From: Thermoplasmata archaeon
Lineage (GTDB): Archaea > Thermoplasmatota > Thermoplasmata > Thermoplasmatales > Thermoplasmataceae
Reading direction: 5' to 3'
Assembly (NCBI GenBank): GCA_021835025.1
Contig: JAKBQY010000014.1
Span: 62,001 to 126,000, forward strand
Length of the DNA stretch: 64,000 nucleotides
A program made the position numbers and the translations under genes. Under the pieces are notes generated by a model. That model ran no database searches. It had not been told where the DNA came from and was given only the letters and a program-made list of their open reading frames with translations. Positions 53,308 to 63,667 of the stretch are shown here, in pieces; position 1 is the first letter of the stretch; every line of letters starts with the position of its first letter.

Positions 53308-54084
53308 TTATTCTCCAAATCTCCTTTTTCTCGACTGGTATGATAAAATTGCTCGAAGAAAATCTATCTTCTTTAGTTCAGGCCAGTTTACATCGGAGAA
53401 ATATAGTTCAGAATATGCCGATTGCCAAAGCAAAAAATTGGAAATCCTCTCTTCCCCGCTTGTTCTCAAAATTAAATCAGGATCACTCAAAGTATTATCG
53501 TACAGATAATTTCTGAAAAGTTTTTCATCAATATCATCCGGACTGTATTTTCCATTTCGTATATCAATTGCAATATTCTTTACTGCATTGATAATCTCCT
53601 GTCTACCCCCATATCCAATTGCAAGATTGAATTTGAATTTTTCAAAATTTTTTGTTACATTCTGTATTTCGCTTATTGTTTTTTTCAGGTAATCAGGAAG
53701 TGAATTTATATCTCCTATTACATTGACATTTATTTCATTTTTATATATTCTCTCGTCCTTTAAAAGATCACTGAGCGAATCGTTTATAAGTTGAAACAGA
53801 AAGTTTACCTCTTTCTCTTTTCGCTTAAAATTTTCCGTGGAAAAAGCATAAACTGTAATTATTTTTATGCCAATCTCCCTTGACCAATCCAGAACCTCCT
53901 CAAGTTTATCCTTTCCCTTTACATGGCCTTCATTTTCAGATAGGCCTATGGAGCGAGCATATCTTCTATTACCATCTGTAATGATACCAAGATGGTTTGG
54001 AACTTTATATTTTTTAATTTCCTCGAGAAGGGCATTTTCATATATCCCAGAAGCAATATCTCCTATCCTATTGGCTATACTCAT
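53308..54084 (-). CDS. uppS: cis-Prenyltransferase (undecaprenyl/dolichyl diphosphate synthase)
   Basis: A 258-residue enzyme that elongates allylic diphosphates with isopentenyl units to make long-chain polyprenyl carriers for glycosylation. The catalytic loop HLGIITDGNRRYARS at residue 37 carries the key Asp-Gly-Asn-Arg. Also present are GHVKGKDKLEEVLDW, TVYAFSTENFKR and the substrate-binding RTSGEERISNFLLWQSAYSE region. It is upstream of tiaS in a run of co-directional genes. Confidence 0.95.
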   Translation of the reverse strand: MSIANRIGDIASGIYENALLEEIKKYKVPNHLGIITDGNRRYARSIGLSENEGHVKGKDKLEEVLDWSREIGIKIITVYAFSTENFKRKEKEVNFLFQLINDSLSDLLKDERIYKNEINVNVIGDINSLPDYLKKTISEIQNVTKNFEKFKFNLAIGYGGRQEIINAVKNIAIDIRNGKYSPDDIDEKLFRNYLYDNTLSDPDLILRTSGEERISNFLLWQSAYSELYFSDVNWPELKKIDFLRAILSYQSRKRRFGE

Positions 54085-54112
54085 TAATAACTAATTCCTA
54101 TATAGTATATAT

Positions 54113-55030
54113 TTATAATTTTTTTATCCCGATTGAATACATATTCAAATTTCTGGAATAACCATGTACTATTCTCTTATAAAGTATTTCAAATCCTGAT
54201 TTTCTAAAGAAAACCATTCTATTTTCAAGTGTTTCATAATCACATATCTCGTAATAATTTATCACGCCATTCTTTTTTAGCGCTTTAAATGCAACATCAA
54301 GAAAATTGTATGCACCATGTGGTAAATTCATTATTATTCTATCAACATTACGATAATTTTTCATCAACTCAGCAGAATCTCCACATATTGGCGTTATATT
54401 GCCCTTAAGTTTATTCATTTCCATATTTTTCTTCATGATATCTATAGCATCGCAGTTTTTGTCCATTGCAACTATATCTGAATCAATTTTATGTGCAATT
54501 AATATTGAAAATGGGCCAATACCGCAAAACATATCAATTATGTATTCGTGTTCCTTTACCTCATTGGATATTCTTAACCTTTCGGTGGATAGTCTTGGTG
54601 AGAAATAGGTTTTCTGGACGTCGACAAAAAGGTTTATTGAATTCTCCCTGTAAGTTGTGGATGTTTTACCTTCCCCATATAATAATTTCAATGTTCTGGT
54701 CCTGAATTCTCCATTAATTCCATTATCCAGATAAATTGTTTTTATATTTTTTCTCTCCATGAGATGCTTTGATAAAAATTTTGCCTCCTGCTCTGATTTT
54801 CCCTTTATTATTGCAATATCACCTATAATATCATATGAAAAGGAAATTTTGCCATTTGTGTTTTCTTTTTGGACTCCAATCTTCTCCACATAATTATGTC
54901 CCTCAATTTTTTTTATTACAGGAATATATACATAATTTTGATCATGCTGTATTCTGAAGTTGTTGTCAATAATATTCATTGACCTTAACTCTGCTATGGT
55001 ATCATTTGCAAGTTTTTTATTTACCATCAT
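54113..55030 (-). CDS. trm5: tRNA (guanine37-N1)-methyltransferase, Trm5 type
   Basis: An approximately 305-residue class I methyltransferase using S-adenosylmethionine. The SAM motif is YIIDMFCGIGPFSI near residue 165, and the catalytic/target motif NLPHGAYNFLD near 230 is characteristic of Trm5. The frame is open further upstream, but that part overlaps the helicase gene. The ATGs at 55030/55027 lie about 15 bases after GAGGGGTGG and overlap the helicase stop only slightly. m1G37 prevents frameshifting. TYW2-like enzymes share the fold and are the alternative. Confidence 0.85.
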   Translation of the reverse strand: MMVNKKLANDTIAELRSMNIIDNNFRIQHDQNYVYIPVIKKIEGHNYVEKIGVQKENTNGKISFSYDIIGDIAIIKGKSEQEAKFLSKHLMERKNIKTIYLDNGINGEFRTRTLKLLYGEGKTSTTYRENSINLFVDVQKTYFSPRLSTERLRISNEVKEHEYIIDMFCGIGPFSILIAHKIDSDIVAMDKNCDAIDIMKKNMEMNKLKGNITPICGDSAELMKNYRNVDRIIMNLPHGAYNFLDVAFKALKKNGVINYYEICDYETLENRMVFFRKSGFEILYKRIVHGYSRNLNMYSIGIKKL

Positions 55031-57092
55031 ATGTATCAAGTCCACCCCTCTTATAATATTTCCCTGATATTTTTTTGGCATATGAAATAATATCCAGTGC
55101 AAGTTTATCCGAGAAACCAAAAATATTTGAGATATCTCCTGGAACAGATGATGATATTTTCTCAAGAGTTTGGAAACCGTTGTTGTAAAGCCTTCTGGCC
55201 CTTACCCTTCCAACACCTGGAATTTCAGTAAGACTAATTATATCCTCCTTAATTCCCTCTCTTATCCTGAAGTTAAAATGCATGAGCTTCTTTTCATTTT
55301 TATTTTTTTCTGATGCAGCCAGGCGGTACATGGAATATGATATCCAGTCAGCGGATGAAACCCTGGCCTGTATGTCCCCCGGGCCAACACCATAATTTTC
55401 TGCTATGGTGTTTATGGAAACCTCATTTATCCATTCCTGCATAATTATGGCTGTTTTTGCGGCCTTCAGCGATTCGTCACTGAAATCGTTTATATTGTAA
55501 TGATCAAGAAAATTTTCAATGTATTCATAATCACTTTGCCTGTAGTTGAATGAAAGCATATCTGGGGTCTTTGATATATAGTATAGGTACATGCCCTCGG
55601 AAAATTCCTTTTCAAGGCATTGCTCAAGTATCAATGAAGTGACAGGATCAATATAAAGCTCAGATGTTATTTTTCCGAAGGGCAATATGCCCAAATTTCC
55701 ATTATTTTCAGTTATAAAATTATTGCTGCTGAGAAAATAAACTGCACTTTCAAATGATAAATCATAATCATCTATATCGTTCTGGGCTGCAAGAAGAGTT
55801 TTGCTGTAAAATTTCCCTATATCCCCATACGTTTTTGCTATGCCAGAAGCAACCAAGGAAAGCGTATTGAATCTTATTAAACTATTGGAATCCATTTTTG
55901 AAATTATTGGCTCGAGTTCCCCCGTGAGATAATTTTTTGACACCTCAAACATTGACGGTGAAGTTGCATATATGTATCCATAGCCTTTTTTGTCATATTT
56001 TGGTCTTCCTGCCCTGCCGAGCATCTGTTGAATTTCAATATTTGATATTGGTTTGCTATAGCCATCAGAATATCTTGTAATATCTCTTATAATGACGGTT
56101 CTTGCGGGCATATTAACACCTGCGGCCAGTGTTGGTGTTGCCACAATGATTTTGATAAACCCTTCCTTAAAAAGTTTTTCAACAATTGTTCTCTGCTCAT
56201 TTGATAACCCAGCATGGTGATAACTTACTCCATGGGTTATCATATCAAGCATTTTTTCATTGAATTGGTCAACAGGAAAATCCATATTGCTTATTTCATT
56301 GTTAAAATCAAAATTTGACATTAAAATATCTGCATATTTTTCGGCACTTCTTCTTGAATTCCTGAAAATTATGCATTGCCCCCCGTTTTTTATATTGTCG
56401 TCAATAAGTACCATTTCATCCTTTGAACCGAGATATTCCTTTTTGTCCCCCTTTATTAAATTATGCTTATATATAATGCCTGTTTCAAGGGGAACTGCCC
56501 TGAAATTAGAAATTACAGTTTCAGCATTCATCCATTTTGCAACCTCCTTTATATTTGATACCGTTGCAGACAAACCAAGCAAAATAATATCTGGATTTAA
56601 ATACAATAATGATGAAATCACAGTCTCAAGCCTGGGACCCCTTGTTTCATCGGAAATAAGGTGTATCTCATCAAATATAACAAGACCGAATTCGTTCAGG
56701 ATATCAGGATCTTTATGTATCATTGAATCGGCTCTTTCGCTTGTGCATACTACGATATCATAATTTTTGATAAAAGAAGGTGACACATCATAATCACCTA
56801 TGGAAATTGTGACTCTCGCACCCAACGATCTCAATTTTTGCAATTCAGAAAATTTTTCCATTGCTAGAGACCTCAAAGGAACAATATACATCGATTTTCT
56901 TTTATTCAAAAACGTATTATATATTGCAACATATGCAATTAATGTTTTTCCTGAGGCTGTTGGCACTGAAACAATAACATTTTTATTATTTTTAATGTGT
57001 TCTATTGCTTTTTCCTGGTGCTCATACAGCTCAAAATCTATATTATCTGTAACGCTTAAAAATTCTGATGGAACAAGGAGGCTTAATTTCAT
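55017..57092 (-). CDS. hel308: Hel308-type Ski2-like DNA helicase
   Basis: About 691 residues from the ATG at 57092 (MKLSLLVPSEF); an upstream ATG at 57113 is possible. Superfamily 2 motifs are VSVPTASGKTLIAY (I), VIFDEIHLISDETRG (II), LLGLSATVSN (III), VATPTLAAGVNMPART (V) and QMLGRAGRPKYDKKGYG (VI). A ratchet domain and a C-terminal helix-hairpin-helix (EIPGVGRVRARRLYNNGF) follow. Hel308 unwinds lagging-strand forks and helps restart stalled replication. It is first in the operon with trm5. Confidence 0.95.
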   Translation of the reverse strand: MKLSLLVPSEFLSVTDNIDFELYEHQEKAIEHIKNNKNVIVSVPTASGKTLIAYVAIYNTFLNKRKSMYIVPLRSLAMEKFSELQKLRSLGARVTISIGDYDVSPSFIKNYDIVVCTSERADSMIHKDPDILNEFGLVIFDEIHLISDETRGPRLETVISSLLYLNPDIILLGLSATVSNIKEVAKWMNAETVISNFRAVPLETGIIYKHNLIKGDKKEYLGSKDEMVLIDDNIKNGGQCIIFRNSRRSAEKYADILMSNFDFNNEISNMDFPVDQFNEKMLDMITHGVSYHHAGLSNEQRTIVEKLFKEGFIKIIVATPTLAAGVNMPARTVIIRDITRYSDGYSKPISNIEIQQMLGRAGRPKYDKKGYGYIYATSPSMFEVSKNYLTGELEPIISKMDSNSLIRFNTLSLVASGIAKTYGDIGKFYSKTLLAAQNDIDDYDLSFESAVYFLSSNNFITENNGNLGILPFGKITSELYIDPVTSLILEQCLEKEFSEGMYLYYISKTPDMLSFNYRQSDYEYIENFLDHYNINDFSDESLKAAKTAIIMQEWINEVSINTIAENYGVGPGDIQARVSSADWISYSMYRLAASEKNKNEKKLMHFNFRIREGIKEDIISLTEIPGVGRVRARRLYNNGFQTLEKISSSVPGDISNIFGFSDKLALDIISYAKKISGKYYKRGGLDTYDGK

Positions 57093-57195
57093 TATAACAC
57101 TATTATCACACATTTTAAATACCTTTTTATATCACCCACATGAAAATGTGAAGAATCATAATAATTTTGAAATATAAACATTATTTGTATTTTAA

Positions 57196-58512
57196 TTATT
57201 GTTCATTCAATATATCGAGATATTTATAGGGATTCATTAAAAATTTATACAATTTAATATAATGGATATTTAAATCGTCTATTTTTTCAATTTTTTCAAT
57301 ATTGTAATTTATTATTATACAGTTTCTTGCCTTAAATTTATTATTAAAGTCCATGAATGCGTTTATTTCCCTTTTTATATTTTTTTCATTTATGATATAA
57401 ACTACCTGTACGGGAATAATTTTATTGTTTTTCTTTATTATAAAATCTATTTCATGTTTTAGGCTTACATAATAATATATCTCAAAATTATATACCCCTT
57501 TGATCCTGAATAATTCCTGAAATATAATATTTTCAATCATTTTGCCTTTATTTTCCATAATATTGAAACCCATATACGTTGTGAATGCATTATCCGAAGA
57601 ATAAACTTTTTTTGGATTGTTCTCTTGTTCTTTTAAGGAAAAGGAAAATTTATTTATAAAAAATAAAAGATTTGAGGTTTCAATATAATATGAATATCTT
57701 TGAACAGTTTTTAAAGGTATGTGTATTGATTTATAAATACTGTTAAAACTGATTCTTGATGAAACATTTGTTAAATAAAATGTTATTAAATATTGCAATT
57801 CCCTTTCATTTTTTATATTATAATGCGATACTATATCCTTTAAAATAATAGTATCAAAATAACCTTTTATAATATCATTTCTTATATCTGGATGAAGAAC
57901 TAAAAATGGCATGCCACCATATTTTATATACTGCTCCAATAAAGAATTAATCTTATCAAGATTAAAAATTATTTTTTCATTATTTTCAATATTGTTGAAT
58001 AATAAAAACTCTTCAAATGATAATGGCATTACATTTATATTGATACTTCTCCCGGATAATAAAGTTGAGAATTCTGAACTGAACAATTTTGATGATGATC
58101 CGGTGATTAGAAATTTAACCCCCCTTTCACTTAAACCTCTTACAAATTTTTCCCATCCCTCAATTTCCTGTGCCTCGTCAATTAGGATTAAAACATCACT
58201 ATCTTTTTTAATCAATTTAGAAAATGCATCGTAGATATCCAGCAATGTTTTATATTCATTTGTTAGCCTTTCATCATCTAAATTTATTACCAATGTGTTG
58301 TATTTATTATGATTATTTATCCAGGATTTAATGACTTGTTTGGCTATAAATGATTTGCCCGATCTTCTCATTCCAGAAATTGTAACAATATGTATATCAT
58401 TTAATAAATTTAAAATTTTATTAACGTATTTTTCTCTGAATATCCCGGTGTCTATATTTTTATTCCAGAAATTGTATTCAGATAATATATTTATTAACTC
58501 TTCGGATTCCAT
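57196..58512 (-). CDS. AAA ATPase with DUF4143-type C-terminal domain
   Basis: A 438-residue protein of the AAA_14/DUF4143 family. The P-loop is ISGMRRSGKSFIAKQV near residue 45, Walker B is DVLILIDEAQEIEGWE near 106, sensor SS is FLITGSSSKLFSSE near 133, and the LSGRSININVMPLSFEEFL segment is typical. A nuclease-like end includes HEIDFIIKKNNKIIPVQVVY, a PD-(D/E)xK-like pattern. These genes are scattered in archaea, often as mobile or defence-associated copies. Strong A/T bias suits a recent accessory gene. Confidence 0.88.
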   Translation of the reverse strand: MESEELINILSEYNFWNKNIDTGIFREKYVNKILNLLNDIHIVTISGMRRSGKSFIAKQVIKSWINNHNKYNTLVINLDDERLTNEYKTLLDIYDAFSKLIKKDSDVLILIDEAQEIEGWEKFVRGLSERGVKFLITGSSSKLFSSEFSTLLSGRSININVMPLSFEEFLLFNNIENNEKIIFNLDKINSLLEQYIKYGGMPFLVLHPDIRNDIIKGYFDTIILKDIVSHYNIKNERELQYLITFYLTNVSSRISFNSIYKSIHIPLKTVQRYSYYIETSNLLFFINKFSFSLKEQENNPKKVYSSDNAFTTYMGFNIMENKGKMIENIIFQELFRIKGVYNFEIYYYVSLKHEIDFIIKKNNKIIPVQVVYIINEKNIKREINAFMDFNNKFKARNCIIINYNIEKIEKIDDLNIHYIKLYKFLMNPYKYLDILNEQ

Positions 58513-58942
58513 TGTATGTTATAGATGACATACTTTTATATAAAAATTATGTCTTTGATGACAAACTAATTTAAATAAAATATTTTTACTTCTACAGAGA
58601 ACTTATAGATTTATTTTTAATAACGTTGATAAAATCCATTGCCTCTTCTTTTTCATAAACTTTAATTTTTATATTCTCTTTGTTCTTGAAAACCATTTCA
58701 TAATAATTAGCATAAATGATGGTAAAAATGATGGTGTTAGTTCAAACAAGATAAGAAAAAACATAAAGGATTCTAAAATTAATTGGCAAAAAAATAACGA
58801 AATTCCACTCAACTCAAAAAATAGTTATTGGAACAGATATATTCTGGGGTAATAGAAAAACTCAAGATTATATAAATATATACTTTATTTATAAATTATT
58901 TTGTTATAAATATATTTAAATAGTATTTCTAAATAAAGAAAT
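58513..58942. other. Intergenic with a possible gene fragment and an MFS promoter
   Basis: On the minus strand near 58712-58594 a short frame reads EMVFKNKENIKIKVYEKEEA then MDFINVIKNKSISSL, with no start and no family; it may be the tail of a lost gene. AT-rich sequence (TTATAAATATATTTAAATAG, 58903 onward) forms the promoter of the transporter gene. Confidence 0.35.
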
Positions 58943-60640
58943 ATGGTTCAACAGAAGTGGATTGCTCTATCAAATACCACTCTAGGCCAATTGATGGTCA
59001 CCATAAATACAAGCATCATCATAGTGGCACTGCCCCCAATTTTTAGAGGTATAGGTTTACAACCATTGACTCATGGATCATTTCCATATCTATTATGGGT
59101 TATAATGTCATACATGATTGTTGTCTCCGTTCTTCTTGTTGCCGTGGGAAGACTATCAGATATGTATGGCAGGGTACGATTGTTCAACTTTGGATTTCTT
59201 GTTTTTACCATAGGATCGATACTTCTTTATCTAACACCGGGAAAAGGAGATGCTGGTGCACTTGAACTCATAATTTTTCGTATAATTCAAGCAGTAGGTG
59301 GATCTTTTATTATGGCTAACAGTTTTGCAATAATTACAGACAATTTTGGCCCAGAGGATAGGGGATTCGCAATGGCAGTTAACAGCGTAGCTTCTGTTTC
59401 TGGCGTCAGTATAGGAATAGTCATAGGTGGAATATTATCAATTATATACTGGAGAGATGTGTTTTTATTAAGCGTGCCAGTGAGTATTTTTGGAACAATA
59501 TGGTCATATTCAAAATTGCAAGAGACTTCACAAAGGAAAAAATCAGGGCTGGATATACCGGGAAATTTTACATTTGCTGGAGGTATAATAATTCTTCTTA
59601 TAGGAATAACATATGGAATAACCCCATATAAAAAGGATCCAATGGGATGGGACAACCCAATGGTCCTTCTCGCATTATCCATAGGTATTTTGCTTTTGAT
59701 TGCATTTCCATTCATTGAAAAAAGAATGAAAAATCCAATGTTCAGGCTGGAATTGTTCAAAATAAGGGAATTTAGCATAGGTAATTTTACCGGCTTTATA
59801 TCTGCTGTGGGCATGATGGGTTTGTTGTACATGCTTACATTATTATTTCAGGGAATATGGCTACCAATTCATGGATACCCTTTTTACGTTACTCCACTGT
59901 GGGCAGGAATTTACATGCTTCCTATGACGGTATCAATGGGCGTTTTTGGCATTATTGGGGGAATATTATCGGATAAACATGGAACAAAATGGTTAACGTC
60001 AATTGGATTATTTATATCCGGGTTGGCCTTAATATTGCTGGCGCTTCTTCCATATAATTTTATTTATATTTTTATGGGAATTATTTTGTTTGTTTTTGGA
60101 GTAGGCTATGGCATGTTCAATGCTCCAAATATCTCTGCAGTAATGGGGGCCGTTCCTATAGAATACAGGGGAACGGCATCGGGAATGCTTAATACAATGA
60201 GGAACGTGGGGTATACCGCGAGTATGGGATTGTTTTTTTCAATACTCATCTATGGATTATCACTATCATTGCCATCAACAATTTCATATGGACTTGCATC
60301 AGAACATGCATCATCGTTAATACCATATATGAAGAATTTGCCCCCAACCCAGGCTATTTTTGGATCCTTTCTGGGCGTAAATCCAATAACCGTATTTATA
60401 AAAACTGTTCCTTCATCCGTTATAAATTCTATCGGTGGTTCAACATTATCAACAATTACGGGAAATAAATTTTTTTCAATTATTCTGGCACCGGCATTTA
60501 TGGGTTCACTTGATAATGTCTTTTATATTGCGGCAGGAATGACAATTTTAAGTGGATTCATATCACTTTTCAGGGAGACGGCTGGTAAAAAAAGGGTAAA
60601 GAAAAGGCAAAAAAACATCAAAAGTAAAAAAATAAATTAG
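58943..60640 (+). CDS. MFS transporter (DHA2-like, 14-helix)
   Basis: A 565-residue membrane protein with about 14 helices. NTSIIIVALPPIFRGI is the DHA2-type first helix, VAVGRLSDMYGRVRLFNFGF is the loop 2-3 motif, and a second GGILSDKHGTKWL lies in the C-terminal half. Asn/Pro-rich loops are on the outside, and the C-terminus is strongly basic (KKRVKKRQKNIKSKK). It is likely an efflux pump for organic compounds. It converges on the P450 gene with a four-base overlap. Confidence 0.9.
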   Translation: MVQQKWIALSNTTLGQLMVTINTSIIIVALPPIFRGIGLQPLTHGSFPYLLWVIMSYMIVVSVLLVAVGRLSDMYGRVRLFNFGFLVFTIGSILLYLTPGKGDAGALELIIFRIIQAVGGSFIMANSFAIITDNFGPEDRGFAMAVNSVASVSGVSIGIVIGGILSIIYWRDVFLLSVPVSIFGTIWSYSKLQETSQRKKSGLDIPGNFTFAGGIIILLIGITYGITPYKKDPMGWDNPMVLLALSIGILLLIAFPFIEKRMKNPMFRLELFKIREFSIGNFTGFISAVGMMGLLYMLTLLFQGIWLPIHGYPFYVTPLWAGIYMLPMTVSMGVFGIIGGILSDKHGTKWLTSIGLFISGLALILLALLPYNFIYIFMGIILFVFGVGYGMFNAPNISAVMGAVPIEYRGTASGMLNTMRNVGYTASMGLFFSILIYGLSLSLPSTISYGLASEHASSLIPYMKNLPPTQAIFGSFLGVNPITVFIKTVPSSVINSIGGSTLSTITGNKFFSIILAPAFMGSLDNVFYIAAGMTILSGFISLFRETAGKKRVKKRQKNIKSKKIN

Positions 60641-61779
60641 TCGTGAATTTTCATGTATAATTTGTTAAATCCATACATGATGTCACTATCCAGACGATTA
60701 TCTGGAGAGGGATTTTCAATCTCAAAACTTCTTACTTTTCTTGATAGTTCTTCAATTGCTATTCTTGCCTCAAGCCTTGCCAGTGGAGCCCCAAGACAAA
60801 AATGAATTCCGTTTCCAAATGCTATATGCCTTTTATGCTCCCTGTATGGGTCAAAAACTTCAGGTTTTTTATAAATATCCTCATCCCTGTTGGCTGAACC
60901 CAGATAAAGTACAAGAAAATCATTTTTATAAACTGGTATACCATTTATTTCTGTATCAATCTTTGAATACCTCCTTGTTGATTGAACCGGAGACCTGAAT
61001 CTCAATGTCTCCTCAACAACAGATGAAATTATCGATGGGTTCTTTATAATATTATTATAAATATCCATATTTTCTGATATTGAGAGGATCATATTTGTTA
61101 TCAAATTTGTAGTTGTTTCATTCCCCGCAACAAGCAAGAGTATGGAAAATCCCGCAATATCCTGATCAGTAAGTTTTTTTCCATCAAGTTCAACACTGGA
61201 CAATCTGGATATTATATTATCCCTATTATGTTTCCTGTCAATCATCTGATAAAAGTAATCAGCCATTTCATATTGGGTTTTTATATCTGGTTCACGACCA
61301 AGAGACGTTGCCAGTTTATCCGACCACTCTTTAAGTAATGAGAAATCTTTTTCCGGCACACCAAGCATTTCCGAAATAACTGCAATTGGCAATGGGGTGG
61401 AAAGTTCATTGACTATATCCACGCGATCATTTTTCCTTATATTATCAACAAGATCCGATGCTATTTTTCTAATTTTATCCTCATATGAATTGATAATCAT
61501 TGGCGTGAAAGCATCACTTACAAGGTTTCTCAATTCAGTATGCCTTGGTGGATCCAGAATCAATATACTTGGTGATGTTTTTGTATTCATCAGGTTTATC
61601 ATTTCACTGCCAAGCAAATCCCGGAATTGTGAGGAAAAATTTCGGTAGTCCGATAAAATTTTAACAATATCATTATTCTTAAAAAGGTAAACGGCATTTC
61701 CACTTCTTACGATTGGATTTTCACTTCTCATTTCTTTATACCATTCAAAAGGTTCTTCTTTATATGATGGAATGTACAT
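60637..61779 (-). CDS. Cytochrome P450
   Basis: A 380-residue soluble haem mono-oxygenase in the size range of thermophilic archaeal P450s such as CYP119 and CYP231. The I-helix oxygen-activation motif is LLVAGNETTTN near 215, the K-helix ExxR is in VVEETLRFRSP, and the haem loop FGNGIHFCLGAPLAR carries the cysteine ligand near residue 326. The substrate and electron donor are unknown; no ferredoxin or reductase gene adjoins it. The APC permease lies upstream in the same direction. Confidence 0.95.
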   Translation of the reverse strand: MYIPSYKEEPFEWYKEMRSENPIVRSGNAVYLFKNNDIVKILSDYRNFSSQFRDLLGSEMINLMNTKTSPSILILDPPRHTELRNLVSDAFTPMIINSYEDKIRKIASDLVDNIRKNDRVDIVNELSTPLPIAVISEMLGVPEKDFSLLKEWSDKLATSLGREPDIKTQYEMADYFYQMIDRKHNRDNIISRLSSVELDGKKLTDQDIAGFSILLLVAGNETTTNLITNMILSISENMDIYNNIIKNPSIISSVVEETLRFRSPVQSTRRYSKIDTEINGIPVYKNDFLVLYLGSANRDEDIYKKPEVFDPYREHKRHIAFGNGIHFCLGAPLARLEARIAIEELSRKVRSFEIENPSPDNRLDSDIMYGFNKLYMKIHD

Positions 61780-61911
61780 AAAAATTAATATTTTAAAGGT
61801 ATATTAAGCTAAATTTTATATTGAATTATATATATAAATTCATAAAATTTAAAAATTAAAAATTTAACAATACAAGCACATAAAAATAATAATAAATAAA
61901 AATTTATAAAA

Positions 61912-63342
61912 TTATTTACCTCCCACTTCGGCTTGTATTATTTCCTCCGTATGTGCATGGAAACGTGGACTTATGAAATATGTAAAGCCCAGTATTGTCA
62001 GAAGAATTACCGCTGTTGTTATTGATGCCTGCATATAGGGAAATGCTGGTGGATATACACTATAATATATTCCCAGGGCCAGAATTATCAAGGAAATTAA
62101 AGGCATTATTACGTGCGACATCAATTTTAACTCGTTCAAACGCCTGAATAAAAATGGAAGAGCAAAATCACTCATTATGTGACCGGCAAATAAAGCCAGG
62201 CCTGCAACGGTTATAAGGAATAGATAACCATACAGGGGACCAAATATCAGTCCGGCAATTATGCTTGCGATGATGCTTGTTATTCCCATGAACAGAATTG
62301 TGTTTGATGGTGTTTTATATTTTGGATGTATTTTAGAAAACCATGATGCAAAAACATTATCTCTTGAAAAGGAGTACCCTATCCTTCCAAGAACATTAAG
62401 TGGGGCTACCATGGAGACAAATATACTGTTAAATAGAAGAACAATTATAACCATCAAAAATGGCAATCCAAGATATTTATTTGCAAGAATCAGCCCTGGT
62501 ATTAGACTTGTTGCAAAACTTCCCATTTTGGTCGGCCCCCAGCCAATTGTAAAGGCATATGCCGTTAGGAGGAATACCAAACCACTTATTACAAAACTTA
62601 CCACCATTGCCTTTTTAATATTCTTTTTGGGCATTTTGGCTTCCTCTCCAAGATATACTGCGCCGGATGCACCAGTCATAAGGAATGTCCCAAGAACCAC
62701 ACCCTCAAACAATGGTGCAATTCCAGGGGAGAATTTAAGGGAGAATACTGCGGTGGTATTGTGTGGGCCTGTTATGATTATAATTGAAACACCTATAATA
62801 ACAAGTATGGACACCTCAAGCAGGGCGCCTATTAGAGAGTATTTAACTGATGGCTTTATTCCAAAATACGGAAGCATTGTAAATAATAGAACAAAAACTA
62901 TTAAAATTGGAATCCATAGAAATTTGGGCGCTGTAATTCCAAAAAATGCCGAAAGTATGCCCGGCAAAAGAACACCTGCAAAGAACAGTGTTGTATTAGC
63001 TAGAATGGTATATTCAAATAGGAGGTATACCAAACCATCAAAAATTCCATATTTTGGTCCGATCGCTTCTCTTGTAAATCTATAAAAACCCCCAGCGGCG
63101 GCAATTTTTGAGGAATATTGAAATGGTGTGTTTACCCAGATTATTCCGCTTATAACTGAAATAATTATTGCCAGGGGAAGTGCTCCCTGCGCGTACAAAG
63201 CGGCTCCCGTCAATGACGTAACAACCGATGCCAGTGGGGCGGTAAATGCTATGGTCTGACCAACTATGGCCCAGAACCCAAGTGCATTTTTCTGCAACTT
63301 CGACTTTCCTATCTTTCCAGATTTAATTTTTCCTACTTCCAT
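61912..63342 (-). CDS. APC-family amino-acid permease
   Basis: A 476-residue membrane protein with about 12 helices. The N-terminal unwound-helix region WAIVGQTIAFTAPLASVVTS and the helix 6 segment GASGAVYLGEEAKMPKKNIK are typical of the amino acid-polyamine-organocation superfamily. It probably imports an amino acid or amine with protons, which suits a peptide-consuming acidophile. The start MEVGKIKSGKIGKSK is basic and cytosolic. Confidence 0.9.
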   Translation of the reverse strand: MEVGKIKSGKIGKSKLQKNALGFWAIVGQTIAFTAPLASVVTSLTGAALYAQGALPLAIIISVISGIIWVNTPFQYSSKIAAAGGFYRFTREAIGPKYGIFDGLVYLLFEYTILANTTLFFAGVLLPGILSAFFGITAPKFLWIPILIVFVLLFTMLPYFGIKPSVKYSLIGALLEVSILVIIGVSIIIITGPHNTTAVFSLKFSPGIAPLFEGVVLGTFLMTGASGAVYLGEEAKMPKKNIKKAMVVSFVISGLVFLLTAYAFTIGWGPTKMGSFATSLIPGLILANKYLGLPFLMVIIVLLFNSIFVSMVAPLNVLGRIGYSFSRDNVFASWFSKIHPKYKTPSNTILFMGITSIIASIIAGLIFGPLYGYLFLITVAGLALFAGHIMSDFALPFLFRRLNELKLMSHVIMPLISLIILALGIYYSVYPPAFPYMQASITTAVILLTILGFTYFISPRFHAHTEEIIQAEVGGK

Positions 63343-63667
63343 AATGTTGATATATTTTCTTAAATTATAAAAATGTTTCCATTTTATATTTAATGATTAT
63401 TTAAATTAAATAATTTTTATAATATTTATATTAATTTATTTCTTAAATTAAATAAAAGTTAAAATAATAATATTTTAGAATAAATGTAAAAATGGATTTT
63501 AATACCAAAGTTATTAGTTTTAAAAAATGGAAAAGATATATGGGCTTTTATCTGTTGAGTTTTACCCCTTCAAGAATTTTTTTAACAAAATTGAGCGAGA
63601 AATCCCCTTTCGAAAGATAGGGGAGGAGGTCACATAGGCATAAAAGTTAGAATATATATGGAACTTA
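63343..63667. other. Intergenic with an IS200/IS605 right-end-like hairpin
   Basis: AT-rich on the left (promoter of the permease). No intact gene. At 63604-63623 the sequence CCCCTTTCGAAAGATAGGGG can form a hairpin and is followed by AGGAGGTCAC. This resembles the right end at 48619-48605 (CCCCGTCCGATAGGGC then AGGGAGGATGTCAC on the minus strand). The preceding small frame is not recognisable as tnpB. Confidence 0.5.

Noticed and set aside
54113..55165. Longer Trm5-like protein beginning at 55165
   Set aside because: The first 45 codons overlap the helicase C-terminus and do not look like a Trm5 N-terminus; starts at 55030/55027 fit the ribosome site.
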